Shown here one piece after another: positions 33,785 to 42,658 of a stretch of 64,000 nt of DNA (its first letter is position 1; each line of letters starts with the position of its first letter). The translations under genes were made by a program, and so were the position numbers. Below the pieces are notes generated by a model, which ran no database searches, was not told the DNA's origin, and saw only the letters and a program-made list of their open reading frames with translations. Origin of the DNA: Hyphomonadaceae bacterium (GTDB lineage: Bacteria > Pseudomonadota > Alphaproteobacteria > Rhizobiales > Hyphomicrobiaceae); assembly GCA_019747815.1 (NCBI GenBank), contig JAIEQJ010000001.1, positions 62,001-126,000 of the forward strand, given 5' to 3'.

Positions 33785-34529
33785 GTGATTGCCCCAGATA
33801 GACGCGGCGCACCTCCGTATCAGACTGGATCTCGGCCGGTGTGCCGTCCGCGATCAGCCGTCCATGGTGCAGCACAAGAACGCGGTTGCTGAGGCCCAAG
33901 ATCATCTTCATCTTGTGCTCTACCAGCAGGATGGTGCGATCCGCCGCCAGACGCTCGATCAGCGCCACCATGTCCTTGGTCTCTTCGGGTCCCATGCCCG
34001 CCGTCGGCTCGTCGAGCAGCAGCAGCTTGGGATCGGCAACGAGCGCGATGGCGATCTCCAGAGCCCGCTGCTCGCCGTGCGAAAGGAATCTGGCGATACG
34101 CTCACGCTTGCCGTGCAGACCGACGGCAAACAGCACCGCGTCGGCCTTCTCGATGAGTGCGCGATCGAGATCGCGGTTGCGCCAGATGTTGTAGCGGCTG
34201 CGGAAGGCTTGGCCGCTCACGCGCACGTTCTCGTGCACGCTGAGCTGCGGAAAAATGGTGGTGATTTGGTAGGAGCGCGCGATGCCGGCGCGCGCGAACC
34301 AATGTTGAGGCATGGCTGTCAGGTCCCTGCCCTCGAACAGGATCCGGCCCGCGCTCGGCTTGATCGCGCCCGACAGCACGTTGAAGAACGTGCTCTTGCC
34401 GGCACCATTGGGACCGATGACAGCGGTGACGCGGTTGCCGCCGAAGGAGGCCGAGATGCCCTCCAGCGCAACGAAGCCGTTGAAGCTCTTGCCGACGTTC
34501 TCGACAGCGAGCAGCTGAGTGGTGCTCAT
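33771..34529 (-). CDS. Branched-chain-type ABC transporter ATPase (LivG-like)
   Basis: A 252-residue ATPase. The ATG at 34529 overlaps the LivM stop (ATGA), which decides the start over longer readings. Walker A GPNGAGKS, FLSHGEQRALEIAIALVADP as signature region, and LLLLDEPTAGMGPEE as Walker B with the LivG-type MGPEE. The C-terminal block LIADGTPAEIQSDTEVRRVYLG is characteristic. It partners LivF of the same operon. Confidence 0.9.
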   Translation of the reverse strand: MSTTQLLAVENVGKSFNGFVALEGISASFGGNRVTAVIGPNGAGKSTFFNVLSGAIKPSAGRILFEGRDLTAMPQHWFARAGIARSYQITTIFPQLSVHENVRVSGQAFRSRYNIWRNRDLDRALIEKADAVLFAVGLHGKRERIARFLSHGEQRALEIAIALVADPKLLLLDEPTAGMGPEETKDMVALIERLAADRTILLVEHKMKMILGLSNRVLVLHHGRLIADGTPAEIQSDTEVRRVYLGQSHGAA

Positions 34530-35524
34530 CGAACGCCGAGCCCCATAATCGTGCCCCAGATGCCCTTGGGCAGGAACAGAACGAACAAGATGAAGATCGC
34601 CCCCACGAATAGCTGCCAGTGCGCCGTCCACAGCGACAGCACGTCCTCCATGACAAGGAATGCCAGCGCGCCAACGAAGGGGCCGAAGAAGCTGCCCATG
34701 CCGCCGAGCAGGGTCATCATCACCACCAGCCCAGACGTGTGATAGTGCAGCGTGTCCAGCGGCACGATGGCGAGGTGCAGCGCCGACAACCCGCCGGCGA
34801 GGCCGCAGATGCCGCCGGACAGGATGAACGACAGGAGCTTCGTGCGCTCCACATCATATCCACAGGCCCGGGCTCGCCCCTCGTTCTCGCGGATCGCCTC
34901 GATCACCGCGCCAAACGAGGAGTTCAGCACCCGCGATACCAGCCACAGGGCCAGCGCCGTGAACACCAGCACCACGTAGTACTTGTGCAACGGATTGAGG
35001 AAGTCGATCCGCAGGCCTGCCACGTCGATCTTCGACACTGTGAAGCCGCGCAGGCCGTTTTCGCCGCCGGTCCAGGAGGAAGCCTGCAGCGCCGTGTAGT
35101 AGACGAGCTGCGCGAGTGCCAGCGTCACCATCGAGAAGTAGATGCCGCGCGTGCGTATCGAGAGCACGCCCATCACCACCGACAGGAGCAATGCTCCGAC
35201 GATACCGGCGCTCAAGGCAGCGAGCCAGTTGAAGCCGAAATGCACGATGGACATGCCGGTCAGGTAGGCGCCGCCGCCGAAGAATGCCGCGTGGCCGAAG
35301 GACAGCAGGCCCGTGTACCCGAACAGTAGATTGTAACCGACGGCGAAAGTGCCGTAGATGAGCACGTTCACCGCCAGCGCCTTGGAGGGCAGCACCCAGG
35401 GCAGGACGGACAGCGCCAGCACTGTGAGCGGCACCCGCCAGGCTGATGCCACCTGAATCAGCCCGTCGATGGCCATGCGCGACTGCTCCGGCGATGACGT
35501 CCCTTCGAGAGGTTGGATCGTCAT
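34526..35524 (-). CDS. Branched-chain-type ABC permease (LivM-like)
   Basis: A 332-residue inner-membrane permease with eight to ten hydrophobic segments. Family blocks are YNLLFGYTGLLSFGHAAFFG and TLLGGMGSFFGPFVGALAFL. A ribosome site GGGGAG precedes the start at 35524. It lies 15 bases after LivH and overlaps LivG. Together they make the membrane channel of operon 2's transporter. Confidence 0.9.
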   Translation of the reverse strand: MTIQPLEGTSSPEQSRMAIDGLIQVASAWRVPLTVLALSVLPWVLPSKALAVNVLIYGTFAVGYNLLFGYTGLLSFGHAAFFGGGAYLTGMSIVHFGFNWLAALSAGIVGALLLSVVMGVLSIRTRGIYFSMVTLALAQLVYYTALQASSWTGGENGLRGFTVSKIDVAGLRIDFLNPLHKYYVVLVFTALALWLVSRVLNSSFGAVIEAIRENEGRARACGYDVERTKLLSFILSGGICGLAGGLSALHLAIVPLDTLHYHTSGLVVMMTLLGGMGSFFGPFVGALAFLVMEDVLSLWTAHWQLFVGAIFILFVLFLPKGIWGTIMGLGVR

Positions 35525-35539
35525 GGTCGTCTCCCCAGC

Positions 35540-36409
35540 CTAGATGCTGGCCCGGCCGAACAGGCCCTGCGGCCTGATCAGGAGGACAAGCGCCATCAGC
35601 GCGAACATGGAAATGGTCGCCATCTCGGGTGCGAACAACGAGGTCATGCTGACGACGAGGCCGACCAGGATGCCCGCCACCACGGCACCGGCAATCGAGC
35701 CGAGCCCGCCGATCACCGTTACCACGAACGCTTCCGCCAGCACGATGGAACCCATCTCGGGGCTGACGTTACGCATGGGCGCGGCCAGCACGCCGCCGAG
35801 CGCGGTGAGGCCGATACCGAGACCGAAGACCAGAAACCACAGGCGCCGCATGTCGACCCCCAGCACGCGCATGATCTGCGGATCGCGTGCTCCCGCGCGC
35901 ACGATCAGCCCGAAGCGGGTCTTCTCGAGGCCCAGCCACAACAGCACCAGGATCAATGCGACCACGCCGATCACGAACAAACGGTAGATCGGGAAATAGC
36001 CGATGCCGAGGTTCACCACGCCCACCAGCGCAGACGGCGTGGAGAAGGGAATGCCGTCGTTGCCGAACACGATACGCACGCCCTCCACCAGCACGTAGCC
36101 GAGCCCAAAGGTCAGCAGGATCGGATCGTCCGGCGGCCGGCTGTAGAGCGGACGAATGAGAAAGCGCTCGATCAGCAGGCCGATAGCACCGACCGCAATC
36201 GGTGCCACCAACAGCGCGAACCAGAAACTGCCTGTCTGCATGGCGACCATCACGCCGGCATAGGCGCCGACCATGAACAGGGCGCCGTGCGCGAAGTTCA
36301 CGACGCCCAGCATGCCGAAGATGATGGTGAAGCCGAGCGCCGTCATGACGAGCACGGCGCCCAGCACCGCTCCCGACAGAAGCTGCATGCCAATCAGCTG
36401 CAGGTCCAT
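35540..36409 (-). CDS. Branched-chain-type ABC permease (LivH-like)
   Basis: A 289-residue permease of the LivH family. It begins with a hydrophobic helix (LLSGAVLGAVLVMTALGFTI) followed by GVVNFAHGALFMVGAYAG, the conserved cytoplasmic segment, and ends with GGLGSIAGAVVAGILVGLV and RPQGLFG. It is 33 bases after the binding protein gene. Substrate is unknown; the Mo-hydroxylase encoded upstream suggests an aromatic or heterocyclic acid. Confidence 0.9.
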   Translation of the reverse strand: MDLQLIGMQLLSGAVLGAVLVMTALGFTIIFGMLGVVNFAHGALFMVGAYAGVMVAMQTGSFWFALLVAPIAVGAIGLLIERFLIRPLYSRPPDDPILLTFGLGYVLVEGVRIVFGNDGIPFSTPSALVGVVNLGIGYFPIYRLFVIGVVALILVLLWLGLEKTRFGLIVRAGARDPQIMRVLGVDMRRLWFLVFGLGIGLTALGGVLAAPMRNVSPEMGSIVLAEAFVVTVIGGLGSIAGAVVAGILVGLVVSMTSLFAPEMATISMFALMALVLLIRPQGLFGRASI

Positions 36410-36442
36410 GACACGGCCCTCGGCTTCACGTCCCTGGCTGGC

Positions 36443-37693
36443 TCAGCCCGAGAAGCCAAGCTCTGCGCAGGTGCGCAGCATGGCCTCGCCGCTCTGCTCG
36501 GTGGCTGCGACGCGGAACAGGTCCAGGTCGTTTTTCATGTCGGCCTTCTTCTTCGACTCGAGCACCAGCACCGACTGGACCGATTGGTGATCGCACTTGC
36601 GATAGCTCTGCGGCCCCTTGGCGACGTCGTATTTCAGACCCTCGAGCGCCGCCACAATCTTGTCCACGTCCGTGCCGCCCGCCGCCGTGATCGCCTGCAG
36701 TAGCGACTTTACGCCGGTATAGCCGTAGGCGCCGTAGTCGGTGGGGATAGCACCGCCGTTGGTCGCGCGGAACGCGTCGTTGAAGGACCTGGCTGACGGG
36801 ATCGTCTCCTCCAGGCCCCAGTAGTAGTTGGCGCCGCCGACCACGCCCTCGAACACCTCTGAACCAACAGCGAGGCGCTGGTTGTGCAGGATGACCGGCA
36901 CCACGATCTTCATCTGCTGCTTCATGCCGAACTCGGCCGCCTGCTTGATGGAGTTGGCCTGGTCACGCCCGAAGTTGGAGATGCAGAGGATGTCGGGCTT
37001 CATGGCGCTGATGCGCGGCAGGAAGGTCGAGTAGTCCGGCACGCCGAGGGGATGGAGGATCTCGCCCACGCTTTCCGCTCCGATCGAAGCCTGTGCCCGC
37101 TTGAAGCCGCGCAGCATCTCATGGCCATAGGCGTAGTCGGCAGCGAGATGGGCGACCTTGGCGCCCTTCTTGAAGGTATGCTTGGCCACTGCCGCCGTGG
37201 TCATGTGCGGGTTGAGCGCCTCATGAAAGGTATAGCGGCTGAAGTCCTTCACCTCGTTGATGGTGTCGGACTGGCTGATCGAGATGTAGAGCATGTTGCG
37301 GGCGCGGGTGACCTCATTGACCGCGAGCTGCACGGCAGCCGATAGCGCGCCGACGATAGCGTGCGCCTTGTCCTTCTCGATCAGCTCGAGCGTGCGGGTG
37401 GCGGCCTCGCCGGCGTTCAGCTTGTCGTCACGTACAAGCAACTCGGCTTTGCGACCGCCAAGTCCACCCGCTTCGTTGAACTGCTTGATCGCCAGCTCCG
37501 CGCTTTTGACCTGATCGCGCGCCTCGGCGCCGAACGGTCCCGTGAGCGGTGTCGGGAAGCCGATACGGATGGTCTCGCTCTGGGCGCGTGCGATGTAGGG
37601 CATCCCGACCAGCGTCGCGGCGGCGCCAAACCCGATGCCGCCGACGACCTGTCGGCGGTTGATTGACATCGATTTGCTCTGCTTGTCTTTCAT
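36443..37693 (-). CDS. Periplasmic substrate-binding protein (Liv type), Tat signal
   Basis: A 416-residue binding protein. The N-terminus has a twin-arginine signal, NRRQVVGGIGFG, cleaved near ARAQS. The mature protein begins IRIGFPTPLTGPFGAEARDQ, a hallmark of the Liv/amide-binding group, and continues with AADYAYGHEMLRGFKRAQ and YGAYGYTGVKSLLQAI. It is encoded 43 bases after the Mo-hydroxylase large subunit and before LivH, so hydroxylase and transporter are one transcription unit. It captures the ligand in the periplasm. Confidence 0.9.
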   Translation of the reverse strand: MKDKQSKSMSINRRQVVGGIGFGAAATLVGMPYIARAQSETIRIGFPTPLTGPFGAEARDQVKSAELAIKQFNEAGGLGGRKAELLVRDDKLNAGEAATRTLELIEKDKAHAIVGALSAAVQLAVNEVTRARNMLYISISQSDTINEVKDFSRYTFHEALNPHMTTAAVAKHTFKKGAKVAHLAADYAYGHEMLRGFKRAQASIGAESVGEILHPLGVPDYSTFLPRISAMKPDILCISNFGRDQANSIKQAAEFGMKQQMKIVVPVILHNQRLAVGSEVFEGVVGGANYYWGLEETIPSARSFNDAFRATNGGAIPTDYGAYGYTGVKSLLQAITAAGGTDVDKIVAALEGLKYDVAKGPQSYRKCDHQSVQSVLVLESKKKADMKNDLDLFRVAATEQSGEAMLRTCAELGFSG

Positions 37694-37736
37694 GTCTTCC
37701 TCCCTTGGTTATCCAGGGTTTCAGCACTTCCACGTG

Positions 37737-40112
37737 TTACGCATACCCGAGCACGCGCAGAAGGCGTTGCGGGGTCATGGGTATTTGCGAGACCGAGACG
37801 CCTAGCGGAGCGATGGCATCGTTGACCGCGTTCATGGCCGCAGCGGAAGCGGCGGCTGTGCCCGCCTCACCGCAGCCCTTGGCGCCGAGCTCGGTGTCCA
37901 GTGTTGGCGTCTCGACATGCGCAATCTCGATGTCGGGCATCTCGCCGGCCATCGGCACGAGATAGTCCGCGAGCGAGCCGTTCCGCAGCTGACCGTTGTC
38001 GCTGTAGAGGCATTCCTCGAAGAAGGCGGCGCCGAGACCCTGCACCACACCGCCACGCACCTGCTCCTCCACCAGCATGGGATTGATGATGCGGCCGCAG
38101 TCCTCCACCACCCATACCTTCAGGATCTTCACGAAGCCGGTCTCGACGTCGACCTCCACATGGCAAGCCTGCACGCCGTTGGTGAAGGCGAACGGGTAAC
38201 CCTTCGGGGAATAGTGGTGCGCAACCGAAAGCTGGGGAGTGACGTCGCGCGGCAGCGTGTCGGAGCGGAAGTAGCAGATGCGTGCGATCTCGGCGAGGCT
38301 GATGCGCGGGATGCCGGTGGCCGCATCGACCACCTCGCCGTCGCGCATATCGAGGTCTTCAAGTCTCGCCTGCAGAATGATGGCCGCCACGGCCAGCAAG
38401 TTGCGCTTCAGCGCGCGTCCAGCCTGCAAAGCCGTCTCGCCGCCAATGCCGGCGCCGCGGCACGCCCAGTTGGCGCCACCGTGCGGCGTGATGTCGGTGT
38501 CGCCCGTAAAGACGCGCACAGCATCCATCGGGATACCGAGCTGCTCGGCGATGATCTGGCCGACAATGGTCTCGGTGCCCTGGCCGTGTTCGCCGACGCT
38601 AATGAGACAGTGCACCTCACCCGACGGGGTCACCTTTACCACCGCGCCGTCCTGCGCGGAGATGCGGGCGCCACCAACGCCGTAGAAGGCGGGCGAGGGG
38701 TTGGTGATCTCCACGAACATGGCGATGCCGATGCCGCGATGGATGCCGCGCCGGCGGAACTCTGCCTGCTCGCGCCTGAGCCGCGGGTAGTCCATCAGCG
38801 CGTGCAATTTGTCGAGGCATGCCTCGTGCGACAGGCGCTCGAACTTGTACCCGGTGGGCGAAGTGTAGGGGTACATGTCCTGCGTGACGATGTTGCGCCG
38901 GCGCATCTCGAAGGGGTCGATGCCGAGCTTGCGCGCTGCGCTGTCGACCAGTGCTTCCGTCACCGCAAACGCAATTGGGTGTCCCACGGCCCGGTATTGG
39001 CTCGTTTGTACCTTGTTCTGGAACACGACGTCGAGGTTGGCGCGATAGTTACGGAAGCGGTAGGGAGCACCGATCAGGCGGACGACCTGATTGCCCTCAA
39101 CCACGCTGGTGCGGGGGTAGGTGGAGAACGGTCCGACCGCCGTCACATCATCCACGTCCATGCCGCGGATGATGCCATCCGCTTCCACTGCAATGCGTGC
39201 CTTGATTCGGTGATCGCGGGCATGGATGTCGGAAACGAACGACTCGATCCTGTCGGCCACGAACTTCACGGGACGCCCTGACATGATGCTCAGGCCCACG
39301 ACCGCCATGTCCTCGTGATAGACGTGCAGCTTCATGCCGAACGAGCCACCGACATCGGGGGCCACGACGCGCACGCGCGCCTCTCGCAAACCATAGTGCC
39401 GGCTATACAAGTCCTGGAACTGATAGGGCGTCTGCGTGCTGTGGTGCACGGTCAGTCGCTCTTCAGTTGGGTCGTAGTCCGCAATGATGGCGCGCGGCTC
39501 CAGTGTCACTGCCGTGTGTCGGCCGAACAGGTAGGCCTTTTCGATAACCGCTGCTGCATCCCGGAACGCGTCCTCGACGTTGCCGGACTCGATCTTCGCA
39601 TGGAACGCGACATTGCTGCCGAGATCGGGATTAATCAGCGTCGCGTCTATCGCACGCGCCGCGTCGATGTCGATGACAGGCTCCAGCTCCTCGAACTCAA
39701 TTGCGACATGCTCGATCGCATCCTCGGCTTGCGCGCGCGTTCCCGCCACCACCGCCACGACTGCCTGTCCAGCCCAAACCACTTTGCCGACCGCCAGGGG
39801 GAGCTGCGGCGGTGATTTCATGCCGGCAAAATGGTCGAGCGTGCCAACCCATGGCTTACACAGCTTGGCTAGGTCCTCGCCGGTTGCCACGAGGCACACG
39901 CCGCGCATCGTTGCGGCACAGCTCGTATCGATTGAGACAATGTTGGCGTGCGCGTAGGGGCTGCGCACGAATGCCGCGTGCAGCATGCGTGGCAACTGAA
40001 TGTCGGTTACGTAGCGCCCACGTCCAGCCAGAAGCCGCTTGGCATTGGGGCGTGCCACAGAGCGTCCGATCAAAGCATTGGGACTGTCCGGCTTATGAGG
40101 CGATAGGCTCAT
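37737..40112 (-). CDS. Mo-hydroxylase molybdopterin-binding large subunit
   Basis: A 791-residue molybdopterin subunit of the xanthine dehydrogenase/CO dehydrogenase family. The a/b hammerhead domain occupies about 15-150. Cofactor motifs are PDVGGSFGMK, then TSQYRAVGHP as the loop that differs from CO dehydrogenase, GEHGQGTETIVGQI, and the catalytic E749 in GCGEAGT. The gene overlaps the 2Fe-2S subunit by four bases and is followed by the Liv genes. The enzyme hydroxylates its substrate with water and passes electrons through 2Fe-2S and FAD. Substrate cannot be read; it is a different paralogue from those at 834 and 59634. Confidence 0.9.
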   Translation of the reverse strand: MSLSPHKPDSPNALIGRSVARPNAKRLLAGRGRYVTDIQLPRMLHAAFVRSPYAHANIVSIDTSCAATMRGVCLVATGEDLAKLCKPWVGTLDHFAGMKSPPQLPLAVGKVVWAGQAVVAVVAGTRAQAEDAIEHVAIEFEELEPVIDIDAARAIDATLINPDLGSNVAFHAKIESGNVEDAFRDAAAVIEKAYLFGRHTAVTLEPRAIIADYDPTEERLTVHHSTQTPYQFQDLYSRHYGLREARVRVVAPDVGGSFGMKLHVYHEDMAVVGLSIMSGRPVKFVADRIESFVSDIHARDHRIKARIAVEADGIIRGMDVDDVTAVGPFSTYPRTSVVEGNQVVRLIGAPYRFRNYRANLDVVFQNKVQTSQYRAVGHPIAFAVTEALVDSAARKLGIDPFEMRRRNIVTQDMYPYTSPTGYKFERLSHEACLDKLHALMDYPRLRREQAEFRRRGIHRGIGIAMFVEITNPSPAFYGVGGARISAQDGAVVKVTPSGEVHCLISVGEHGQGTETIVGQIIAEQLGIPMDAVRVFTGDTDITPHGGANWACRGAGIGGETALQAGRALKRNLLAVAAIILQARLEDLDMRDGEVVDAATGIPRISLAEIARICYFRSDTLPRDVTPQLSVAHHYSPKGYPFAFTNGVQACHVEVDVETGFVKILKVWVVEDCGRIINPMLVEEQVRGGVVQGLGAAFFEECLYSDNGQLRNGSLADYLVPMAGEMPDIEIAHVETPTLDTELGAKGCGEAGTAAASAAAMNAVNDAIAPLGVSVSQIPMTPQRLLRVLGYA

Positions 40113-40642
40113 GACACGGTCTCATCCGTGTCGCTGCCAATCTTGCAACCAGCTGGAGTATTGGGCACCTTGGCCCTGCCGCGCGCGACCTGGCCGATAG
40201 CATCGACGATGGCCTCGTATCCCGTGCAGCGGCAGTAGTTGCCCGATAGCGCGTCTCGGATTTCGGCGCGACTAGGACAGGCGCCATTGGACAGCAGCTC
40301 GTACGCTGTGACGAGCACGCCCGGAGTGCAGAACCCGCACTGCAAAGCGTTGCGCTCGTGGAACGCCTGTTGGAGGTCGGCGATCGCGCGGCGCTCAGAC
40401 AGACCCTCTATCGTCTCCACACCTAGTCCGTGCGCTTGCACCGCGTACATCAGGCACGCGTGTACGGCGCGGTCCTCCAGCAACACCAGGCAGGCTCCGC
40501 AAACCCCCATCTCGCAACCGAGATGCGTTCCGGTCAGGCCCAAATCATTGCGCAGGAAGTCCGCGAGCGACGTGCGCGGCTCGACGAGTGCCTGGACGAC
40601 CTGACCGTTGACCGTTATCGAGACGGATGCGAGAACGCTCAT
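40109..40642 (-). CDS. Mo-hydroxylase 2Fe-2S subunit
   Basis: A 177-residue iron-sulfur subunit; the ATG at 40642 overlaps the FAD subunit stop. Plant-ferredoxin-type cluster ligands are C43, C48, C51 and C63 (GCEMGVCGAC), and the second cluster uses C102, C105, C137 and C139 (QCGFCTPG, CRCTGY). These are all present, so both clusters can form. A C-terminal tail of about 25 residues with one extra cysteine (C166) is longer than usual. It carries electrons from the molybdenum site to FAD. Confidence 0.92.
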   Translation of the reverse strand: MSVLASVSITVNGQVVQALVEPRTSLADFLRNDLGLTGTHLGCEMGVCGACLVLLEDRAVHACLMYAVQAHGLGVETIEGLSERRAIADLQQAFHERNALQCGFCTPGVLVTAYELLSNGACPSRAEIRDALSGNYCRCTGYEAIVDAIGQVARGRAKVPNTPAGCKIGSDTDETVS

Positions 40643-41520
40643 GCGCGTCCCCCGCCCCGTGGGGAGTCGCAGCTGAACTGGCCGAGCACGCGCCCCAGCA
40701 GCACGCGCGCCAGATGCAGCCGCATGGTTGCTGTCGTCTGCTCGTCTTCCGTCGGATCGAGGTCGAGCTCCAATGCGGACTGGGCATCGGCGATGGTCTT
40801 GGGCGATAGGCGATGTCCCGTAATGACTACCTCCGCGTTGCGTGCGCGCTTTTGCGTAGGTCCCGCCGACAGGAACGCAATCCTGATGGCCTCGACATCG
40901 TTCCCCGCAAACCGGCCCTGAATGGCGCAGCCGACAAGCGCGTAATCCCCATGCCGCCGCGCCAATTCGTCGAACGCGCACCGATCATTTTCGCCGAACT
41001 GCGGCACGATGATCGCCGTCAGGATCTCGCCGGGCTCCAGCCCCGTCTCGTAGATGCCTTTGAAGAAGCCATCCGCCTTGGCGCGGCGGCGGCCGTCGGG
41101 GCCTGCGATCTCCAGCTCCGCATCGAGCGCCAGCACTACAGCCGGGAACTCCGCCGCCGGATCGGCAAGAGCGATGCTGCCGCCGATCGTGCCCTTGTTG
41201 CGGATTGCCGGGTGCGCGATGTGCGGCGCTGCGAGCCGCAGCAGCGGTGCGTGCCGGGCGATCTCGGGCGAAATCAGCATCTCCGCATGACGTGTCAGCG
41301 CGCCGATGCGTAGCGCGCCGTCAATGAGCGCAATACCGCGCATCTCCTTAATACGCGAGATATCGATCACGAGCTGCGGCGCCTGCAGACGTAACGAGAG
41401 GGACGGGACGACGCTTTGGCCGCCCGCGAGGTAGCAGAAGTCGCCCGATGCCCTCGCGCATGCCGCAAGTGCATCGTCGATCGTGCTCACGCGCACATAG
41501 TCGAAAGCGCGGGCCTTCAC
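40639..41520 (-). CDS. Mo-hydroxylase FAD-binding subunit
   Basis: A 293-residue FAD subunit of the CoxM type. The GTG at 41520 is preceded by GGGAGG, which makes it the likely start. FAD-binding motifs are LAGGQSVVPSLSLRL in the N-terminal part and KGTIGGSIALADP in the middle, followed by the C-terminal CO dehydrogenase flavoprotein domain (LVGCAIQGRFAG). It passes electrons to an external acceptor. It is the first gene of operon 2, divergent from a TetR regulator; the subunit order FAD, 2Fe-2S, Mo is complete here. Confidence 0.9.
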   Translation of the reverse strand: MKARAFDYVRVSTIDDALAACARASGDFCYLAGGQSVVPSLSLRLQAPQLVIDISRIKEMRGIALIDGALRIGALTRHAEMLISPEIARHAPLLRLAAPHIAHPAIRNKGTIGGSIALADPAAEFPAVVLALDAELEIAGPDGRRRAKADGFFKGIYETGLEPGEILTAIIVPQFGENDRCAFDELARRHGDYALVGCAIQGRFAGNDVEAIRIAFLSAGPTQKRARNAEVVITGHRLSPKTIADAQSALELDLDPTEDEQTTATMRLHLARVLLGRVLGQFSCDSPRGGGRA

Positions 41521-41568
41521 CGTTCCTCCCAACGCGCTGGCTTTTCGGCCTGTCTCGTTCTTATTTGT

Positions 41569-41639
41569 GACCAGTTGGTCTCAAAATGCCGCAGCGCGCG
41601 CGGTCCGTCAACGGAAATTACCAAATGGTCTCTTTTCCG
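41569..41639. promoter_or_regulatory. Two ACCA-N2-TGGT operators in the TetR/operon 2 intergenic region
   Basis: GACCAGTTGGTC (41569-41580) and ACCAAATGGT (41630-41639), centres about 60 bases apart, each followed by CTC on the plus strand. On the minus strand a weak promoter, TTGACG (41611-41606), 17 bases, CATTTT (41588-41583), lies between them. They are good candidates for binding by the TetR protein encoded at 41697. Confidence 0.5.
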
Positions 41640-41696
41640 GTCTGCGGTCCATGGCGTACAATATGCAGGAGCTGCGGCGGAGGAATTGATCTGGAA

Positions 41697-42383
41697 ATGG
41701 CCACGAAGACTGCGAGCCGGTCTCGCCAGGTTGCCAAGAAGCCTGTCGCGCGGCGGAAAAATCTGTGCGCGGCGGATCGGGAAAAGGTCATTCTTGAAAC
41801 GGCGATTCGCTTCTTCGCCGAGCATGGCTTCGAAGGACAGACGCGCGAGCTCGCCAAGCGCATCGGCATCACGCACTCGGCCATCTACCGGCACTTCCCG
41901 AGCAAAGAGGCGCTGATCGAGCGCGTCTACGAGCACGTCTATCTCGGCCGCTGGCAGGACCACTGGGCGGCTCTCATCAAGGACCGGTCGCGTCCGCTGG
42001 AGGCCCGTCTCGCTCAGTTCTACCGCGAATACGCCGCGTGCATCTTCGACTACGACTGGGTACGCATCTTCGTGTACTCGGGCCTGAAGTCATTCGGCAT
42101 CACGGGGCGCTATCTCGCAATCGTGTCCGAGAAGATCATCGTCCCAGCGGTGATCGAGGCGCGCAAGGAGCTGAACCTGCCGTCACCGGCGCGCGTCCCC
42201 GTCACCCAACGCGAGACGGAGCTGTTCTGGGGCTTGCACGGCCGCATCTTCTACATCGCGATCCGCAAGTTCGTATACGCAATGCCCGTGCCAGAGAAGC
42301 TCGACGACATCATCGAGGACGCTACGCGCGAATTCATGGCCGGCGCGCCGCACGTGCTCCGCCGCATCGCGACCGCCAAATAG
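41697..42383 (+). CDS. TetR-family regulator, divergent from operon 2
   Basis: A 228-residue TetR protein with an N-terminal basic, lysine/arginine-rich stretch (about 1-20) before the usual domain. The helix-turn-helix is in QTRELAKRIGITHSAIYRHF, with SKEALIERVYEHVYL after it. The C-terminal part has YAACIFDYDWVRIFVYSGLK and ELFWGLHGRIFYIAIRK. The start chosen has GGAGGAATT 14-20 bases upstream, rather far; an earlier in-frame ATG at 41586 would lie within the operator region. It is transcribed away from the Mo-hydroxylase/Liv operon, and the shared region holds two similar short palindromes, so it probably represses both directions. Confidence 0.85.
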   Translation: MATKTASRSRQVAKKPVARRKNLCAADREKVILETAIRFFAEHGFEGQTRELAKRIGITHSAIYRHFPSKEALIERVYEHVYLGRWQDHWAALIKDRSRPLEARLAQFYREYAACIFDYDWVRIFVYSGLKSFGITGRYLAIVSEKIIVPAVIEARKELNLPSPARVPVTQRETELFWGLHGRIFYIAIRKFVYAMPVPEKLDDIIEDATREFMAGAPHVLRRIATAK

Positions 42384-42426
42384 CTGCACGGTCGGACGGA
42401 GCTCCCATCTGATGCTATAAATCGGG

Positions 42427-42580
42427 AAGGCTGCAGCCTTATGAGCGGGCCTGCATCGGCGTCACCAGCCCGCCGATGACTGACGAAGCTGGAAAAATCT
42501 AATCTCCGGCGAGGGCACGTTGGGGAGCGGCTCAAAGAGACCGGAAAAACTCCCCTCCGGTGAGGGCACGTTGGGGAGCG
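42427..42580. repeat. Palindrome and two tandem copies of a 38-39-base repeat
   Basis: A perfect 14-base palindrome (AAGGCTGCAGCCTT, 42427-42440) is followed by two direct copies of a unit starting GGAAAAA and ending GAGGGCACGTTGGGGAGCG, at 42491-42529 and 42543-42580. The units differ mainly in the middle; the second can fold through CTCCCC and GGGGAG. They fill the gap between the converging TetR genes and look like REP-type intergenic repeats. Confidence 0.6.
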
Positions 42581-42658
42581 AACCAATGTTCGTCAAGTCG
42601 GTGGTCGGCAGCTGGACTGAACTCTTGCTGAACTCGGCACGGTCCGAAGGGCGGATAG

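Noticed and set aside
42427-42580. CRISPR array
   Set aside because: Only two repeat units, about 13 bases between them, no cas genes nearby.
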